Origin: Treponema sp. OMZ 787
GTDB lineage: Bacteria; Spirochaetota; Spirochaetia; Treponematales; Treponemataceae
Reading direction: 5' to 3'
NCBI RefSeq assembly: GCF_024181225.1
Contig: NZ_CP051198.1
Coordinates: 930,001-994,000 of the forward strand
Length of the DNA stretch: 64,000 bases
Shown: in pieces, positions 53,801 to 63,578 of the stretch
How positions within the stretch are numbered: position 1 is the stretch's first letter
How the letters are laid out: every line of letters begins with the position of its first letter
Notes under the pieces: model-generated
The model's input: the letters and a program-made list of their open reading frames with translations, nothing else
The model's database searches: none
Told to the model about the DNA's origin: nothing
Translations under genes and position numbers: made by a program

Positions 53801-55089
53801 TAGCAATTGCAGAAGTCAGAGATAATATTATCTATTTGGTCGGGCAAGAGCAGACGGTAGAGATAAGAAACGGCTCCGAGGTTGTGGTAAAAGAAAATGA
53901 TGTAATAAAAGCCGGTGAAACGGTAGGTACCTTTGACCCCTTTGCCGATCCTATCTTGGCAGAATACGACGGCTTTGTCCGCTTTGAAGATATTTTGCCA
54001 GGTACAACCTTAAAAGAGGAAGCCGATGAAGAAACAGGCGTTGTCGAAAAACGAATAAGCGATGCTCATTTCGATAAGATGCAGCCCCGTATCTTTATCT
54101 CCGATGAATCGGGTAACCCCGTAGGTGAGGACTCTTACTTCCTCCCCGGAGGAGCCCAGCTCTTGGTTGAAGAAGGTCAGGAGATTAAGGCCGGTGCAAT
54201 TTTGGCAAAGATCGCAAAAGAGTCGGTAAAGACAAAGGATATTACGGGAGGTCTTCCGCGAGTTTCAGAACTCCTCGAAGCCCGCCGTCCTAAGTCGCCT
54301 GCCGTTCTTGCAGCTATTGCAGGTGTTGTTACGATTAAGAAGGGCTTACTAAAGGGTAAGAGAACTATTATAGTCCGTGACGAGTACGGCCATGATGTAA
54401 AGCACCTTGTTCCTATCGGAAAACGGATGCTTGTCCGTGACGGCGATACCGTAAAAGCCGGTGAACCCTTGTGTGACGGCAGCTTTGATCCGCACGATAT
54501 TTTAAATATCCTGGGTGAAAATGCACTTCAAAACTACTTGATGAAGGAAATTAAGGATGTTTACGATGCTCAGGGTGTTACCATTAACGATAAGCATGTG
54601 GGTATAATCGTCCGTCAGATGCTCCGAAAGGTAAAGATTGTTTCGGTTGGAGATACCAAGTTTATTTTTGACCAGCAGATAGATAAGTACCGATTCCATG
54701 AGGAAAATAAGAGGGTTAAGGAAGAAGGCGGTCAGCCTGCCGTTGCCCGTCCCATGTTCCAAGGAATTACAAAGGCCGCCCTAAATATCGATTCCTTTAT
54801 TTCGGCTGCTTCGTTCCAAGAGACCACAAAGGTTCTTACAAATGCGGCTATCGCAGGTTCGTCCGATGAACTTCGTGGCTTAAAGGAAAACGTAATTATC
54901 GGTCACCTTATCCCTGCAGGAACAGGTATGAAGCAGTATCGAGATATTAAGCTTTTCGATAAAAATAAGAGCGATTTGGATATTCAGATGAACGAAATCC
55001 TTGAACGCCGAAGGCTTGAAGCCGAAGCAGCACAAGCTCTCGAAGAAAAAGAGCTTATCGAAGAAGAAAACTTTTTGGATGATATCTAA
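50815..55089 (+). CDS. rpoC: DNA-directed RNA polymerase subunit beta'
   Basis: 1424 residues. N-terminal zinc ribbon ([24 protein letters not shown]), active-site [16 protein letters not shown] (three Asp holding catalytic Mg), and the second zinc site ([16 protein letters not shown]). Follows rpoB by 25 bp with GGAGAGGG; ends before a strong terminator. Confidence 0.99.
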   Translation: MRDIQDFDSLMIRLASPDTIRAWSYGEVKKPETINYRTLRPERDGLFCERIFGTTKEWECFCGKFKSIRYKGVICDRCGVEVTHFKVRRERMGHIELAAPVSHIWYYRSVPSRMGLLLNLQVAALRSVLYYEKYIVIDANDTDLEPMQLLTEDEYRDAHERYGAAFTAGMGAGAIKTLLQNINLDELAAQLRAKMIEKGAKSDQRLLRRIEIVENFRASGNKPEWMILDVIPVIPPDLRPMVQLDGGRFATSDLNDLYRRVIHRNSRLSKLMELKAPDIIIRNEKRMLQEAVDALFDNSKRKKAIKGASNRPLKSISDLLKGKQGRFRQNLLGKRVDYSGRSVIVVGPELKLWQCGLPTKMALELFKPFIMKKLVQKEVVSNIKKAKLLVEQEAAEVFAVLDEVVSEHPVLLNRAPTLHRLGIQAFEPVLVEGKAIRLHPLVCKAFNADFDGDQMAIHVPLTQAAQMECWTLMLSARNLLDPANGKTIVFPTQDMVLGLYYLTKERALPEGKKERRYSSVAEVLMAAEGHAVGWQEPVLIDYETSPGKVEMVRTTPGRILFNEEMPEGVPFTNDALNDKKIRKLIEEVFKDKGPWLAVKLLDKLKAVGYKYATYFGATLSMEDMIIPPEKAGMLEKANKEVLEIYNQYKGGHITQEERYNRVVDVWQKTNSNLKEILMNRLQEDKGGFNTIHMMATSGARGNKDQINQLAGMRGLMSKPTGDIIELPIRSNFKEGLNVMEFFISTNGARKGLTDTALKTSDAGYLTRRLVDIAQNVVVNEEDCGTINGIEYAAIKRGDEIRESLSERIAGKYTLERVIHPITGELLIDVNEYITDETAKKIEEAGVETVKLRTVLTCESKYGVCVKCYGRDLARNRIVRIGEAVGIIAAQSIGQPGTQLTMRTFHEGGTASKNVEENRIVFNDYSIIVRGIKGSYVNLKNGHFLFTRKGEFTFSRVLNEYALKKGEIPLVSTGTRVVKGNPLYTLKNGKEVLSENIAIAEVRDNIIYLVGQEQTVEIRNGSEVVVKENDVIKAGETVGTFDPFADPILAEYDGFVRFEDILPGTTLKEEADEETGVVEKRISDAHFDKMQPRIFISDESGNPVGEDSYFLPGGAQLLVEEGQEIKAGAILAKIAKESVKTKDITGGLPRVSELLEARRPKSPAVLAAIAGVVTIKKGLLKGKRTIIVRDEYGHDVKHLVPIGKRMLVRDGDTVKAGEPLCDGSFDPHDILNILGENALQNYLMKEIKDVYDAQGVTINDKHVGIIVRQMLRKVKIVSVGDTKFIFDQQIDKYRFHEENKRVKEEGGQPAVARPMFQGITKAALNIDSFISAASFQETTKVLTNAAIAGSSDELRGLKENVIIGHLIPAGTGMKQYRDIKLFDKNKSDLDIQMNEILERRRLEAEAAQALEEKELIEEENFLDDI

Positions 55090-55104
55090 AATCTAGGGGG
55101 AGAG

Positions 55105-55130
55105 AAAACCCTGTTCAGAGCAGGGTTTTC
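55105..55130 (+). terminator. Terminator after rpoC
   Basis: AAAACCCTG (55105-55113), seven-base loop, CAGGGTTTT (55121-55129). Symmetric A/T arms mean it could work in both directions. Confidence 0.85.
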
Positions 55131-55186
55131 ACCTCGAAACTTCGTTGGGTGTACTCCCCCTATAACCCCCTCTCTTTCTCGCGCTG

Positions 55187-55209
55187 CCAAAGGGCTCGCT
55201 GCCCTTTGG
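55187..55209. repeat. GC-rich palindrome in the rpoC downstream gap
   Basis: CCAAAGGGC (55187-55195), loop TCGCT, GCCCTTTGG (55201-55209), within a GC-rich stretch (about 55131-55215) unlike its surroundings. It looks like a dispersed intergenic repeat, but no second copy is in the window. The rest of 55130-55384 shows no gene. Confidence 0.45.
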
Positions 55210-55384
55210 AATCCCGCAAATTATCATGGGTTTTGGATTACTCTTTAGTTGAGATGTAAACAAAAAGATTTGGCAATATCTCTTACAATTTGTATTGCCT
55301 TTAATCAATTTGCCGTATTGTTTGACAGAAGTGGTGTTTTTTGATAAATTAAAAAAACGCATTTACACAGTTTTTGGACAAGGC

Positions 55385-56161
55385 CTACAGTTTTTCTATT
55401 TCGGATTCGGAAAGGCCTGTAACCTGCATTATTTTCTGTGTTGAATCTCCTAATTGTTTTAATATTTTAGCTGTTTCGCGTTTATTGTTATAAGTTCCTT
55501 CCGAAAAGCCTTTATCCCTGGCATCCATCTCAAAGGTTGACATCAATCTGTATTCTTGTCTTGCTTGTTCGTTGTTTTTTATTGTCTGTATCATTTTTTC
55601 TATCCTCCTTGTGAATTCGCTTTTTACCTTACCGGTTTTAAGGTATTCTAAAAAATATTTTAATTCTTTGTCCTGAGTGCCGCCAAATGCCTCTGCGTTT
55701 ATTATAACCTTTTTCGTTCCGTCTTGTAAAGATATGTTTTTATTTTCAAGACAGGTGTTTTCAAATGTGTAAACCGGTCTGTTATTACCGAGAGCATCAA
55801 AGGTGCAGATAAAAATTATAAAGCTGTCATTTAAATTATTATAGGAATTCCCCTTATCCAAAAACGAAATGTCCATAGCTGCCTGATAAAATCTCATTCT
55901 TTTGGGAATATTCCTTTCATTGCTTACTTGCATCTCTACATCATAAAATTTGCTGTTTTCTGTTTGTACCAAAACATCAAATCTTACAGACTTTGCCTGT
56001 TCATAGGTGCTAATACTATGCTGCACCGAAACATACGCAATTTTGCCTATCGTATCAGATAGTATTATTTCGATAAGTTTTTTACATAGCATAGGATCTT
56101 GCATAACCTTACAAAACATAAAATCATCTTGCAATGTTAGGTCTTCAAATCTTTTAACCAT
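55385..56161 (-). CDS. Rpn-family PD-(D/E)XK nuclease/putative transposase
   Basis: 258 residues; start at 56161 (MVKRFEDLTLQDDFMFCKVM) after GGAG. The nuclease core is VRFDVLVQTENSKFYDVEMQVSN (Asp then VEMQ), followed by RMRFYQAAMDISFLDKGNSY, all typical of the family. The C-terminus ends in the same kind of motif as the 42694 gene (TGLSESEIEKL versus SGLPIEEIEKL), but the subfamily differs. Confidence 0.87.
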   Translation of the reverse strand: MVKRFEDLTLQDDFMFCKVMQDPMLCKKLIEIILSDTIGKIAYVSVQHSISTYEQAKSVRFDVLVQTENSKFYDVEMQVSNERNIPKRMRFYQAAMDISFLDKGNSYNNLNDSFIIFICTFDALGNNRPVYTFENTCLENKNISLQDGTKKVIINAEAFGGTQDKELKYFLEYLKTGKVKSEFTRRIEKMIQTIKNNEQARQEYRLMSTFEMDARDKGFSEGTYNNKRETAKILKQLGDSTQKIMQVTGLSESEIEKL

Positions 56162-56310
56162 TTTTTTCTCCAATTAATTTTTTTATATTTCTCCTCTCCT
56201 TATATTTATAGTTATTGTTTGAAAAAAATAGTAAAGTTAGAACAAGATTTGATAATCGATAAAATTTTGCTATTAACTTCAAACAATCTCTATAATAATT
56301 ACGAAAAATG

Positions 56311-56534
56311 AGTTTGTTCAAAAAAACTATCTTCTATTGGGCTAAAATGTACACGAAAAACTTAAAAACAGGTGAAGTGTATACAAAACTGCCTAAATGT
56401 ATTACAATAAACATAGTGGGTGAAGGTTTGGTTTAAATACGCTTTTACATAGTTTATACAATGTAGCCGAAAAGCACCTAAATGATAAGCTTTCTGATGA
56501 GCTTGAAATCCTTTTTCTAGATTTAGCAAAGTAA
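56311..56534 (+). pseudogene. Relic of an Rpn-family nuclease gene
   Basis: About 224 bases align at nucleotide level with 42955-43178 inside the intact Rpn gene: the stretch coding YWAKMYTENLKTGEVYTKLPKCITINIVG is nearly unchanged, then a deletion shifts the frame, and the tail ends in LAK followed by TAA. No start or nuclease core is left. A remnant of a former paralogue. Confidence 0.85.
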
Positions 56535-56552
56535 AAATAGAAGGAGCAAACT

Positions 56553-57020
56553 ATGAATTTAAGTTTTAGGCTTTCAAAAGATTTTGAGAAGATTGCATTA
56601 ATGAATAAGGACGTGCAGGAACTTCATTATAGATTGTATCCTGAGTATTTTAAGCCCTTTTCTTATGATTCAACGGTAGAATTTTTAAAAAAACAGTTAC
56701 AAGAGGATAATTGGTTTTGCTGTATTGTTTCTTGCGATGGAAAGGATGCCGGTTATGCCTTATTTTATATTCGGGATTATCAGGAAAATCCTGTTAGGAA
56801 GGCTTATAGGGGAATACATATCGATCAAATCGGCATAGATCCCGAATATAGGCGGAAAGGCCTCGGGAAGGCACTTATGGCAGAAATCGAAAAAATTGCC
56901 GTTCAAGAAGGAGCTTCACAAATTGAGTTGACTCATTGGGAATTCAACGAGGAAGCAAAGTTTTTCTATAAAAATATCGGTTTTGACACTTGCCTAAGAT
57001 TTGTAGTTAAAAAACTGTAA
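56553..57020 (+). CDS. GNAT-family N-acetyltransferase
   Basis: 155 residues with AAGGAG before the ATG. Acetyl-CoA motif IDQIGIDPEYRRKGLGKALMAEIEKIA, followed by IELTHWEFNEEAKFFYKNIGFDT. Likely RimI/PaiA-like; acceptor unknown. Confidence 0.9.
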   Translation: MNLSFRLSKDFEKIALMNKDVQELHYRLYPEYFKPFSYDSTVEFLKKQLQEDNWFCCIVSCDGKDAGYALFYIRDYQENPVRKAYRGIHIDQIGIDPEYRRKGLGKALMAEIEKIAVQEGASQIELTHWEFNEEAKFFYKNIGFDTCLRFVVKKL

Positions 57021-57041
57021 AGTACTCAATTAATAAAAGGC

Positions 57042-57070
57042 TTGATTTTATTAAAAAAAAGACATACAAT
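57042..57070 (+). promoter_or_regulatory. Glycogen phosphorylase promoter
   Basis: TTGATT (57042-57047), 17-bp spacer, TACAAT (57065-57070). Confidence 0.65.
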
Positions 57071-57102
57071 AAATATTGGATGGAATAAGAGGAGGTAAAA
57101 GT

Positions 57103-59550
57103 TTGGTTATTTCAAAAGAAGATGTAAAGGATTCCGTAATAAGGCGCTTAAAAAGGAATTTCAGTAAGAGTCTTGATAAGGCTACCCGCCGTGAAATTTA
57201 TGATGCCGTAGCCAGTACGGTTATGGAACTTGTTCAATCCAACTGGATTAAAACCATGAATGCTCAAGAGAAAACCGGAGTAAGAAGGATGTATTACCTT
57301 TCGGCCGAGTTTTTGATGGGGCGGGCCCTAATCAATAATATAAACAATATGGGTATCCGAAAAACTATTGAAGAGATTGTAGATGAAATATCCGAACCTC
57401 TTTCGATAATCGAGGATGAAGAGCCCGATGCCGGTTTGGGAAACGGGGGCTTGGGAAGGCTTGCAGCCTGTTTTTTGGATTCGCTTGCAACCCTTGACTA
57501 TCCCGGACACGGTTACGGTATCCGCTATAAGTACGGAATGTTTGAGCAAAAAATCGAAAATGGCTATCAGGTTGAATATCCTGACCGTTGGCTTTTTGCC
57601 CGAGACCCTTGGGAGGTTCGCCGCTCCGATTTGAGCGTAAAGGTTTACTTTGGGGGGACTCCTTCTTCCCGAACATCCGAAAGCGGAAAACTTTACTATG
57701 ATCTAAACGGAGCAGAAGAAATTATTGCAACCCCCTATGATATGCCTATAGTCGGTTACGGCACTAAGACTGTAAACACTCTCAGACTTTGGGAAGCATC
57801 TTCAGATAACGGATTTGATCTTCCTCTTTTTAACAGCATGGAATATAACAGGGCTTTTCAAAAACAGATTGATGCCGAGAGCATCTCATGTATTTTGTAT
57901 CCAAACGATTCAGGCCCGCCCGGAATGAACTTGCGCTTAAAGCAGCAATACTTTTTTACTTCAGCCAGCTTGCAGGATATTATCCGCTCGTTTATACATA
58001 GAGAAGGTACGGACTTTACCAAGCTGCCTGACTATGTCGTAATCCAGCTAAACGATACTCACCCTGTTGTGGGCATTCCTGAGCTTATGCGCATTTTGAT
58101 GGACGATTATCATCTTGAATGGGATGCCGCCTGGGATATTACAAAGAGAGTTTTTGCTTATACTAATCATACGATTTTAGCCGAGGCCTTGGAAAAATGG
58201 CCGATAGAAGTTTTTCAAAAGCTCTTGCCGCGAATTTATCAAATAGTCGAAGAAATAAACAGACGCTTTTTAGCAAAGCTCTACGAAAAATATCCCGGTG
58301 ATTGGAAAAAGCATAACAATATGGCAATTATGGCCGACGGAAAAATTCACATGGCACGTCTTGCTATAGTTGGAGCTTTTTCGGTAAACGGGGTTGCCGC
58401 TCTTCACACGGAAATTTTAAAGAAAAAAGAGCTTGCCGATTTTTATGACCTATATCCTCACAAGTTTAACAATAAAACTAATGGAGTTACTCAAAGGCGA
58501 TGGCTTTTAACGGCCAATCCTCTTCTTTCCGGCTTTATTACAAAGTACATAGGCGACGGCTGGATAACCAATCTGGATGAATTGAAAAAACTTGAAGCCT
58601 TTATAGATGATGAAGAATTCTTAGAAGGTTTTATCGAGGTGAAGCGTAAAAATAAGATAAGACTTGCAGAATACCTCGAAAAAAATCAAGGAATTTTTAT
58701 CAATCCCGATTCTATCTATGATGTGCAAATCAAAAGGCTCCATGAATACAAAAGGCAGCTTTTGAATATTCTCCATATAATGACTATTTATAATAGAATT
58801 ATAAATGATCCTTCTTATGATCCGATTCCTAGGACCTTTATCTTCGGAGCAAAGGCGGCGGCGTCCTATAGGCGTGCCAAGGAAATAATCAAACTCATAA
58901 ACACAGTCGCAGACAGAATAAATAACGACCACAGAGTTGCCGGTAAATTGCGGGTTGTCTTTGTCGAAAACTACCGCGTTTCCGCAGCAGAAAAGATATT
59001 CCCTGCTGCCGACATTTCGGAGCAAATTTCTACTGCCGGAAAAGAAGCTTCAGGTACGGGCAACATGAAGTTTATGATTAACGGGGCAGTAACCATCGGT
59101 ACCCTTGACGGGGCAAATATCGAAATTGTCGAAGAGGCCGGAGCCGAAAATGAATTTATCTTCGGACTTAAGGCTGAAGAAATATTGAAGATGGATAAGG
59201 AAAACTCCTATAATCCCCGTGAGTATCTTGCAGCTAATCCCGAGCTTGAAAAGGCCGTAAATCAGCTTATTGACGGAACTTACACACTGCCCGGAGAGCA
59301 AACATTTAGAGGCCTTTATGATTCTCTCATTTATGGGGTTGAAGGGCAGCGGCCCGATACTTATTATATTCTTGCAGATTTTAAAAGCTACCAAAGAGCT
59401 CACGAGCAGATTATAAGCGATTATTATCACCGCCATGCTTGGGCAAAAAAATGTATCTTGAACATAGCCCGATCCGGAAAATTCAGTTCGGATAGGACTA
59501 TTCAAAATTATGTTGATGAAATTTGGAAACTGGAAAAAATAGATGTTTAA
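57103..59550 (+). CDS. glgP: Glycogen/maltodextrin phosphorylase
   Basis: 815 residues from a TTG start (57103) that follows GAGGAGG by a good distance; an earlier TTG at 57076 lies too close to the promoter. Releases glucose-1-phosphate from alpha-1,4-glucans. GNGGLGRLAACFLDSLA and the PLP site EASGTGNMKFMINGAVTIGTLDGANIEI (Schiff-base Lys in NMKF) are conserved. Single gene with a strong terminator. Confidence 0.96.
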   Translation: MVISKEDVKDSVIRRLKRNFSKSLDKATRREIYDAVASTVMELVQSNWIKTMNAQEKTGVRRMYYLSAEFLMGRALINNINNMGIRKTIEEIVDEISEPLSIIEDEEPDAGLGNGGLGRLAACFLDSLATLDYPGHGYGIRYKYGMFEQKIENGYQVEYPDRWLFARDPWEVRRSDLSVKVYFGGTPSSRTSESGKLYYDLNGAEEIIATPYDMPIVGYGTKTVNTLRLWEASSDNGFDLPLFNSMEYNRAFQKQIDAESISCILYPNDSGPPGMNLRLKQQYFFTSASLQDIIRSFIHREGTDFTKLPDYVVIQLNDTHPVVGIPELMRILMDDYHLEWDAAWDITKRVFAYTNHTILAEALEKWPIEVFQKLLPRIYQIVEEINRRFLAKLYEKYPGDWKKHNNMAIMADGKIHMARLAIVGAFSVNGVAALHTEILKKKELADFYDLYPHKFNNKTNGVTQRRWLLTANPLLSGFITKYIGDGWITNLDELKKLEAFIDDEEFLEGFIEVKRKNKIRLAEYLEKNQGIFINPDSIYDVQIKRLHEYKRQLLNILHIMTIYNRIINDPSYDPIPRTFIFGAKAAASYRRAKEIIKLINTVADRINNDHRVAGKLRVVFVENYRVSAAEKIFPAADISEQISTAGKEASGTGNMKFMINGAVTIGTLDGANIEIVEEAGAENEFIFGLKAEEILKMDKENSYNPREYLAANPELEKAVNQLIDGTYTLPGEQTFRGLYDSLIYGVEGQRPDTYYILADFKSYQRAHEQIISDYYHRHAWAKKCILNIARSGKFSSDRTIQNYVDEIWKLEKIDV

Positions 59551-59573
59551 AATATAAAATGTTTTTAATAAAG

Positions 59574-59606
59574 AAGCGTCCGTTTAAAATAAACGGACGC
59601 TTTTAA
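59574..59606. terminator. Bidirectional terminator after glgP
   Basis: AAGCGTCCGTTT (59574-59585), short loop, AAACGGACGCTT (59591-59602), then TTTT and more T. Confidence 0.9.
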
Positions 59607-59634
59607 TTTTTTTAAATGAATTTAATGTATAGCT

Positions 59635-59935
59635 CTATTTAAGAACATCTTTTAAAAATCTTTCAGCATTTTTATATGCCATTTTTTCGATTTCATCTTC
59701 CGTCCATCCGTCTTTTTTTAGCGCATCAAAAAGAAGATAATACTTATCGCAACTGTTTATTTCCAGATTGCCGAAAACTCCGTCAAAGTCTGAACCAAGT
59801 GCGAGAACTTCTATTCCGCCTACATTTTTTTGATGGTTTAGATGCTTAACCATTAAGCTTACTGTACTGTCCTTGCAGGTTATATCTTCATTTAAAAATT
59901 CCGGTACTAAATTGAGCCCCATGATTCCGCCCTTT
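59635..59935 (-). pseudogene. C-terminal remnant of an M19 membrane dipeptidase
   Basis: The frame contains GGIMGLNLVPEFLNE and VGGIEVLALGSDFDGVFG, hallmark pieces of the last third of renal-dipeptidase-like M19 enzymes, then GWTEDEIEKMAYKNAERFLKDVL, the usual end. The N-terminal two thirds with the HxD metal site are missing. The upstream edge is joined to the DUF5058 frame by a deletion near 59935. Not expected to be active. Confidence 0.8.
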
Positions 59936-60421
59936 TTTCTTTGATTTTTCTGCATACATTGAAAGCAAGATGGTTATGCCGCCTGTTATAAACATTACAA
60001 TGGCCTCAACTTTTCCTTTGCGTGCGTTATCGATAGCAAAATAACCTATAAGCGCTATCGATGCGATAAAGCCGACTATTTTTGCAAAACTTCCTTCAAT
60101 GCTTTTATTTTTGATCAAAGAGCGTTCCATTGGTTTTAGGCTGAAAAAACAGTTGATAAAATAAGGTGCACTTCCGAGAATCATTGCATAGAGAACTAAA
60201 ATTAAAACACCGGTCGTTATATTAGCACTTGTAAGTTCAATGCCCAAAACATCTGCTGCAATTCCGGCTAACATTAATTCATAACTTGCAGAGCCGATAA
60301 CTCCAATGCGCATAAATGCTGCTCCAGATCCCAGCATAGCCATAATTGTCAATGTTGCTATCATTACAGAAAAACCGGGCCCGATAATCGAAAAAATTCC
60401 GGTTCTTATCGATATCTTCAC
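59888..60421 (-). pseudogene. DUF5058-family membrane protein, N-terminally truncated and fused
   Basis: Four or five helices (FSIIGPGFSVMIATLTIMAML, YELMLAGIAADVLGI, FAKIVGFIASIALIGYFAID) match the DUF5058 family, which usually has further residues at the N-terminus. Upstream the frame continues in family-like sequence (SFNKKHQLLTNEEV) to a TAG, with no start before it. At the C-terminal end it runs out of frame into the dipeptidase remnant. Together they look like a former operon collapsed by deletions. Confidence 0.7.
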
Positions 60422-60484
60422 CTCTTCATTCGTGAGCAGCTGATGTTTTTTATTAAAGCTTAAGGCTTTTTTTAAAAACTATTC

Positions 60485-60513
60485 TTGTAAAAATAAATTA
60501 TTTACTGTATACT
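60485..60513 (+). promoter_or_regulatory. Promoter of the cystalysin-like gene
   Basis: TTGTAA (60485-60490), 17-bp spacer, TATACT (60508-60513); the leader carries AGGAG before the ATG at 60548. Confidence 0.65.
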
Positions 60514-60547
60514 ATTGATTAGACCCTTAACTATTAGGAGATGAATT

Positions 60548-61735
60548 ATGTATGATTTTGTAAATACTTTATCACGAAAAAAAATTGGAGCTGCCAAATG
60601 GGAGCTTATGTACAAGTGGAATCCCAATGTTTCTGAAGGGGTAATACCTCTTTCGGTTGCCGATATGGAATTTAAAAATCCGCCGGAAATAATTGAAGGC
60701 CTAAAAGAATACCTCGATAGGCTGATTTTAGGCTATTCAATACGGTATGCAGATTATGACAATGCAGTAATAAATTGGCTTAAGCGTAAGCATAATTATA
60801 ATGTAAGTCCCGAAATGATTATGCAGACACCCGGCGTTGTAAATGCTTTTTTTGCTGCCGTAAATACCTTTACGGAAAAAGGAGACGGAGTAATCGTTAT
60901 GCGCCCTGTGTATTATCCTTTTTCCATGGCAATTGAGATGAATGAGCGGGAGCTTGTAAATTGTCCTCTTTTATGTGATAAGGATAACTATTACACAATC
61001 GATTACGATAAATTTGAAAGCCTTGCAAAGCAGCCGAAAAATAAACTTTTGATTTTTTGTTCTCCTCATAATCCTGTCGGCCGTGTATGGAAAAAAGAAG
61101 AATTAAAAAGACTGGCCGAAATAGCCTTGGAGAATAATGTAATTGTTTTTTCCGATGAGATATGGAACGATATTGTAATGCCCGGCTATAAACATACTCT
61201 TATGGCAAGTATTTCAAAAGAGATAGGTGCAAATACCATCACGGCCACGGCTCCTTCAAAGACCTTTAATGTCGCAGGCCTTGCTGCATCAAATATAATT
61301 GTAGAAAATGAAAATATTAGAAGCAAATATTATGAAACCCTTCAAAAGATGAGATCTTCGAGTGTGAATGCTCTCGGCCTTAAAGCTTGCGAAATAGCTT
61401 ATACCCGGTGCGATAAATGGCTTGATGAGCTTCTGCTTGTTCTTGATACCAATCAAAAGCTGGTTAAAAATTATTTTGATTCCAACTTTCCAATGCTTAA
61501 AAGCAGGTACATTGAAGGTACTTATCTTCAATGGATTGATTTTAGGGCTCTTGGAATGGATAATAAAGCTTTGGAAGATTTTATGCATAATGAAGCGCAA
61601 TTTTTTACTGACGAAGGTTATATTTTCGGCTCTGAAGGGGACGGCTTCGAAAGAATCAATGTAGCTTGTCCTACTAAAATTTTAAAACAGCATTTGGAAA
61701 TGCTTGGTGCTGCATTAAAGAAAAAAGGATTCTAG
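60548..61735 (+). CDS. MalY/PatB-type cysteine-S-conjugate beta-lyase, cystalysin paralogue
   Basis: 395-residue fold-type I PLP enzyme. It shares long identical pieces with T. denticola cystalysin, the haemolytic L-cysteine desulfhydrase: PLSVADMEFKNPPE, FCSPHNPVGRVWKK, TAPSKTFN (PLP Lys), EGTYLQWIDFRAL. It differs in other regions, so it is more likely a paralogue than the same gene (inference from recalled sequence). Such enzymes split C-S bonds of cysteine or cystathionine to pyruvate, ammonia and thiol or H2S. Followed 7 bp later by a DUF401 transporter, probably co-transcribed. Confidence 0.9.
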   Translation: MYDFVNTLSRKKIGAAKWELMYKWNPNVSEGVIPLSVADMEFKNPPEIIEGLKEYLDRLILGYSIRYADYDNAVINWLKRKHNYNVSPEMIMQTPGVVNAFFAAVNTFTEKGDGVIVMRPVYYPFSMAIEMNERELVNCPLLCDKDNYYTIDYDKFESLAKQPKNKLLIFCSPHNPVGRVWKKEELKRLAEIALENNVIVFSDEIWNDIVMPGYKHTLMASISKEIGANTITATAPSKTFNVAGLAASNIIVENENIRSKYYETLQKMRSSSVNALGLKACEIAYTRCDKWLDELLLVLDTNQKLVKNYFDSNFPMLKSRYIEGTYLQWIDFRALGMDNKALEDFMHNEAQFFTDEGYIFGSEGDGFERINVACPTKILKQHLEMLGAALKKKGF

Positions 61736-61742
61736 ATATTGT

Positions 61743-62951
61743 ATGGAATTAATTTATTTAGCGATAATATTTTCGGCTATTGTATTGGGCTTGACTTTTA
61801 AACGGCCTCTTTATCAAGCAATACTCATTGCTGTGGTTTTAGCCGTGATTTTATATAAAATTCCGCTTTTGGAATTTATAAACATGGCAAGAAGTGCTTC
61901 TTTAAATTCTCAAACAATATATCTTTTGCTTGCTTTTTATATCATTACATACTTACAGCGTATGATGGAAGACAAGGAAATGCTTATGCTTGCTGAAATA
62001 TCGCTTGAACAAATGTTTCATTCCAAACGTGTAAATGCTATGGCAGCTCCCTTCATAATAGGGTTGCTGCCCTCTCCCGGAGCGGTGCTTATTGCCGCTC
62101 CGATAGTGGATGCCGCCGCGGATGATAATCTTAATGCTAATGAAAAAACTTTTGTGACCAGCTATTATAGACATATATCGGAATTGTTTATGCCTACCTA
62201 TGCAGCCATACTTTTAGCCTTAAAACTTACCGGGGTGGATATGACTGCATTTGTTGTAAGTATGCTGCCGATGGTTTTTGTTCTTTTTTTACTGGGCTTT
62301 GTATTTTATGTAAAAAAAATACCCAAGAATAAGACCGCAGAGAACGAACAAAATAAAAAAGATTCCGTCTATTCGTTTTTTAAGGCTCTGTGGCCTATCG
62401 GTCTTACAACTATCTTAATTCTTGTTCTAAAAATTCAAGTTTTTTATGCTGTTTTGCCTGCAATATTCTTAATGATGTTTATTCATAAATTTACATTATC
62501 CCAATTAAAAAAATTTGCAGTTAAAGCTTTTGAAGCAAAAATGCTTCTTACAGTAATCGTTGTTATGATTTTTAAAGCGGTATTGGAATATAGTCATGTT
62601 ATTGAAACTTTACCCGAAGTTTTTGGAATTCTTCCTATTCCTATTACTGCTGTTTTTTCAATAATAATTTTTCTGGGAACAATAGTTGCAGGCAGTCAGG
62701 CCATGATAGCCATGATGCTGCCTTTAGCTTTTTCGGCTATACCGGATGCAGGTCTTGGAGAACTTGTTTTGTTTATGAGTATATGCTATATCGCAATGCA
62801 GGTATCGCCCACTCATATATGTTTGGCAATCATAACAGAATATTATAAAACTTCATTTTTATCGTTGGTTGTAAAGACTCTGCCTATCTTGATTTCTTTT
62901 ATAATTATTGCTTCTCTCTATAGTTATATTTTGATTCGATATATATTTTAG
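61743..62951 (+). CDS. DUF401-family membrane transporter
   Basis: 402 residues with about ten helices; the family resembles ion-transporter/gluconate-permease-like proteins (LLPSPGAVLIAAPIVDAAAD; GSQAMIAMMLPLAF; a duplicated hairpin around Pro-Gly). Co-encoded with the C-S lyase, so a sulfur compound or amino acid is a reasonable but unproven substrate. Confidence 0.82.
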   Translation: MELIYLAIIFSAIVLGLTFKRPLYQAILIAVVLAVILYKIPLLEFINMARSASLNSQTIYLLLAFYIITYLQRMMEDKEMLMLAEISLEQMFHSKRVNAMAAPFIIGLLPSPGAVLIAAPIVDAAADDNLNANEKTFVTSYYRHISELFMPTYAAILLALKLTGVDMTAFVVSMLPMVFVLFLLGFVFYVKKIPKNKTAENEQNKKDSVYSFFKALWPIGLTTILILVLKIQVFYAVLPAIFLMMFIHKFTLSQLKKFAVKAFEAKMLLTVIVVMIFKAVLEYSHVIETLPEVFGILPIPITAVFSIIIFLGTIVAGSQAMIAMMLPLAFSAIPDAGLGELVLFMSICYIAMQVSPTHICLAIITEYYKTSFLSLVVKTLPILISFIIIASLYSYILIRYIF

Positions 62952-63037
62952 TATTATCATTGTTTGAAATTTTAATGTATTATTGTGCTTGAAAAAAAAT
63001 TAAAAAGATATTATCATTAAAGGTATCTGGAGTATAT

Positions 63038-63559
63038 ATGTCTGAAAAAAAATTATCTTATTCTATGATCTTTTTGGCTATTGCCGTAATGTCTACGATT
63101 TTAGGCCTTGTATGTATTCTTAACCCTGACAGCATAACGAGAATTCTTGTTACCCTTGTCGGTGTTTCGTTAATTGCTTACGGTCTTATCGAAATTTATC
63201 AGTTTTTTTCGATCAAGATGAATTCTTTTTTGGTTTTGGGAATAATTCTTATAGGCTTGGGCCTTTTTTGTCTGATAAATCCGGATGCTGTTCTCGGTCT
63301 TATCGGACTCGTTCTCGGCCTCTTTTTGATTTGCTTAGGAGCAGTTGAAGTTAAAAAATCCTTTGATCTAAAAAAATCAGGTGTAAGGGTATGGTGGCTT
63401 TGGCTGATTTTTGCAGGTATTGTTTGCTTAATAGGATTATCGGGTCTTTTTAATCCTGCAAGCATTTCAGGCCTATTTGCAAGTTTGATAGGTTTCGGAT
63501 TTTTGGTAAACGGATTAAGCAGCATTTGGCTTTTCCTGATTTTGAAGAAAAGGGGATAG
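63038..63559 (+). CDS. DUF308/HdeD-family membrane protein
   Basis: 173 residues with six helices in three repeated hairpins, each with a motif like LVCILNPDSITRIL, LFCLINPDAVLGLI, LSGLFNPASISGLF (N-P-D/A-x-x). Function unknown; HdeD relatives are linked to acid stress in enterics. GGAG precedes the ATG. Confidence 0.85.
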   Translation: MSEKKLSYSMIFLAIAVMSTILGLVCILNPDSITRILVTLVGVSLIAYGLIEIYQFFSIKMNSFLVLGIILIGLGLFCLINPDAVLGLIGLVLGLFLICLGAVEVKKSFDLKKSGVRVWWLWLIFAGIVCLIGLSGLFNPASISGLFASLIGFGFLVNGLSSIWLFLILKKRG

Positions 63560-63578
63560 TTTTCTTTCGAGGTAAGGT

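Noticed and set aside
55385-56161. Calling the Rpn-type genes ordinary IS transposases
   Set aside because: They have PD-(D/E)XK-type motifs, no flanking inverted repeats and no target duplication.
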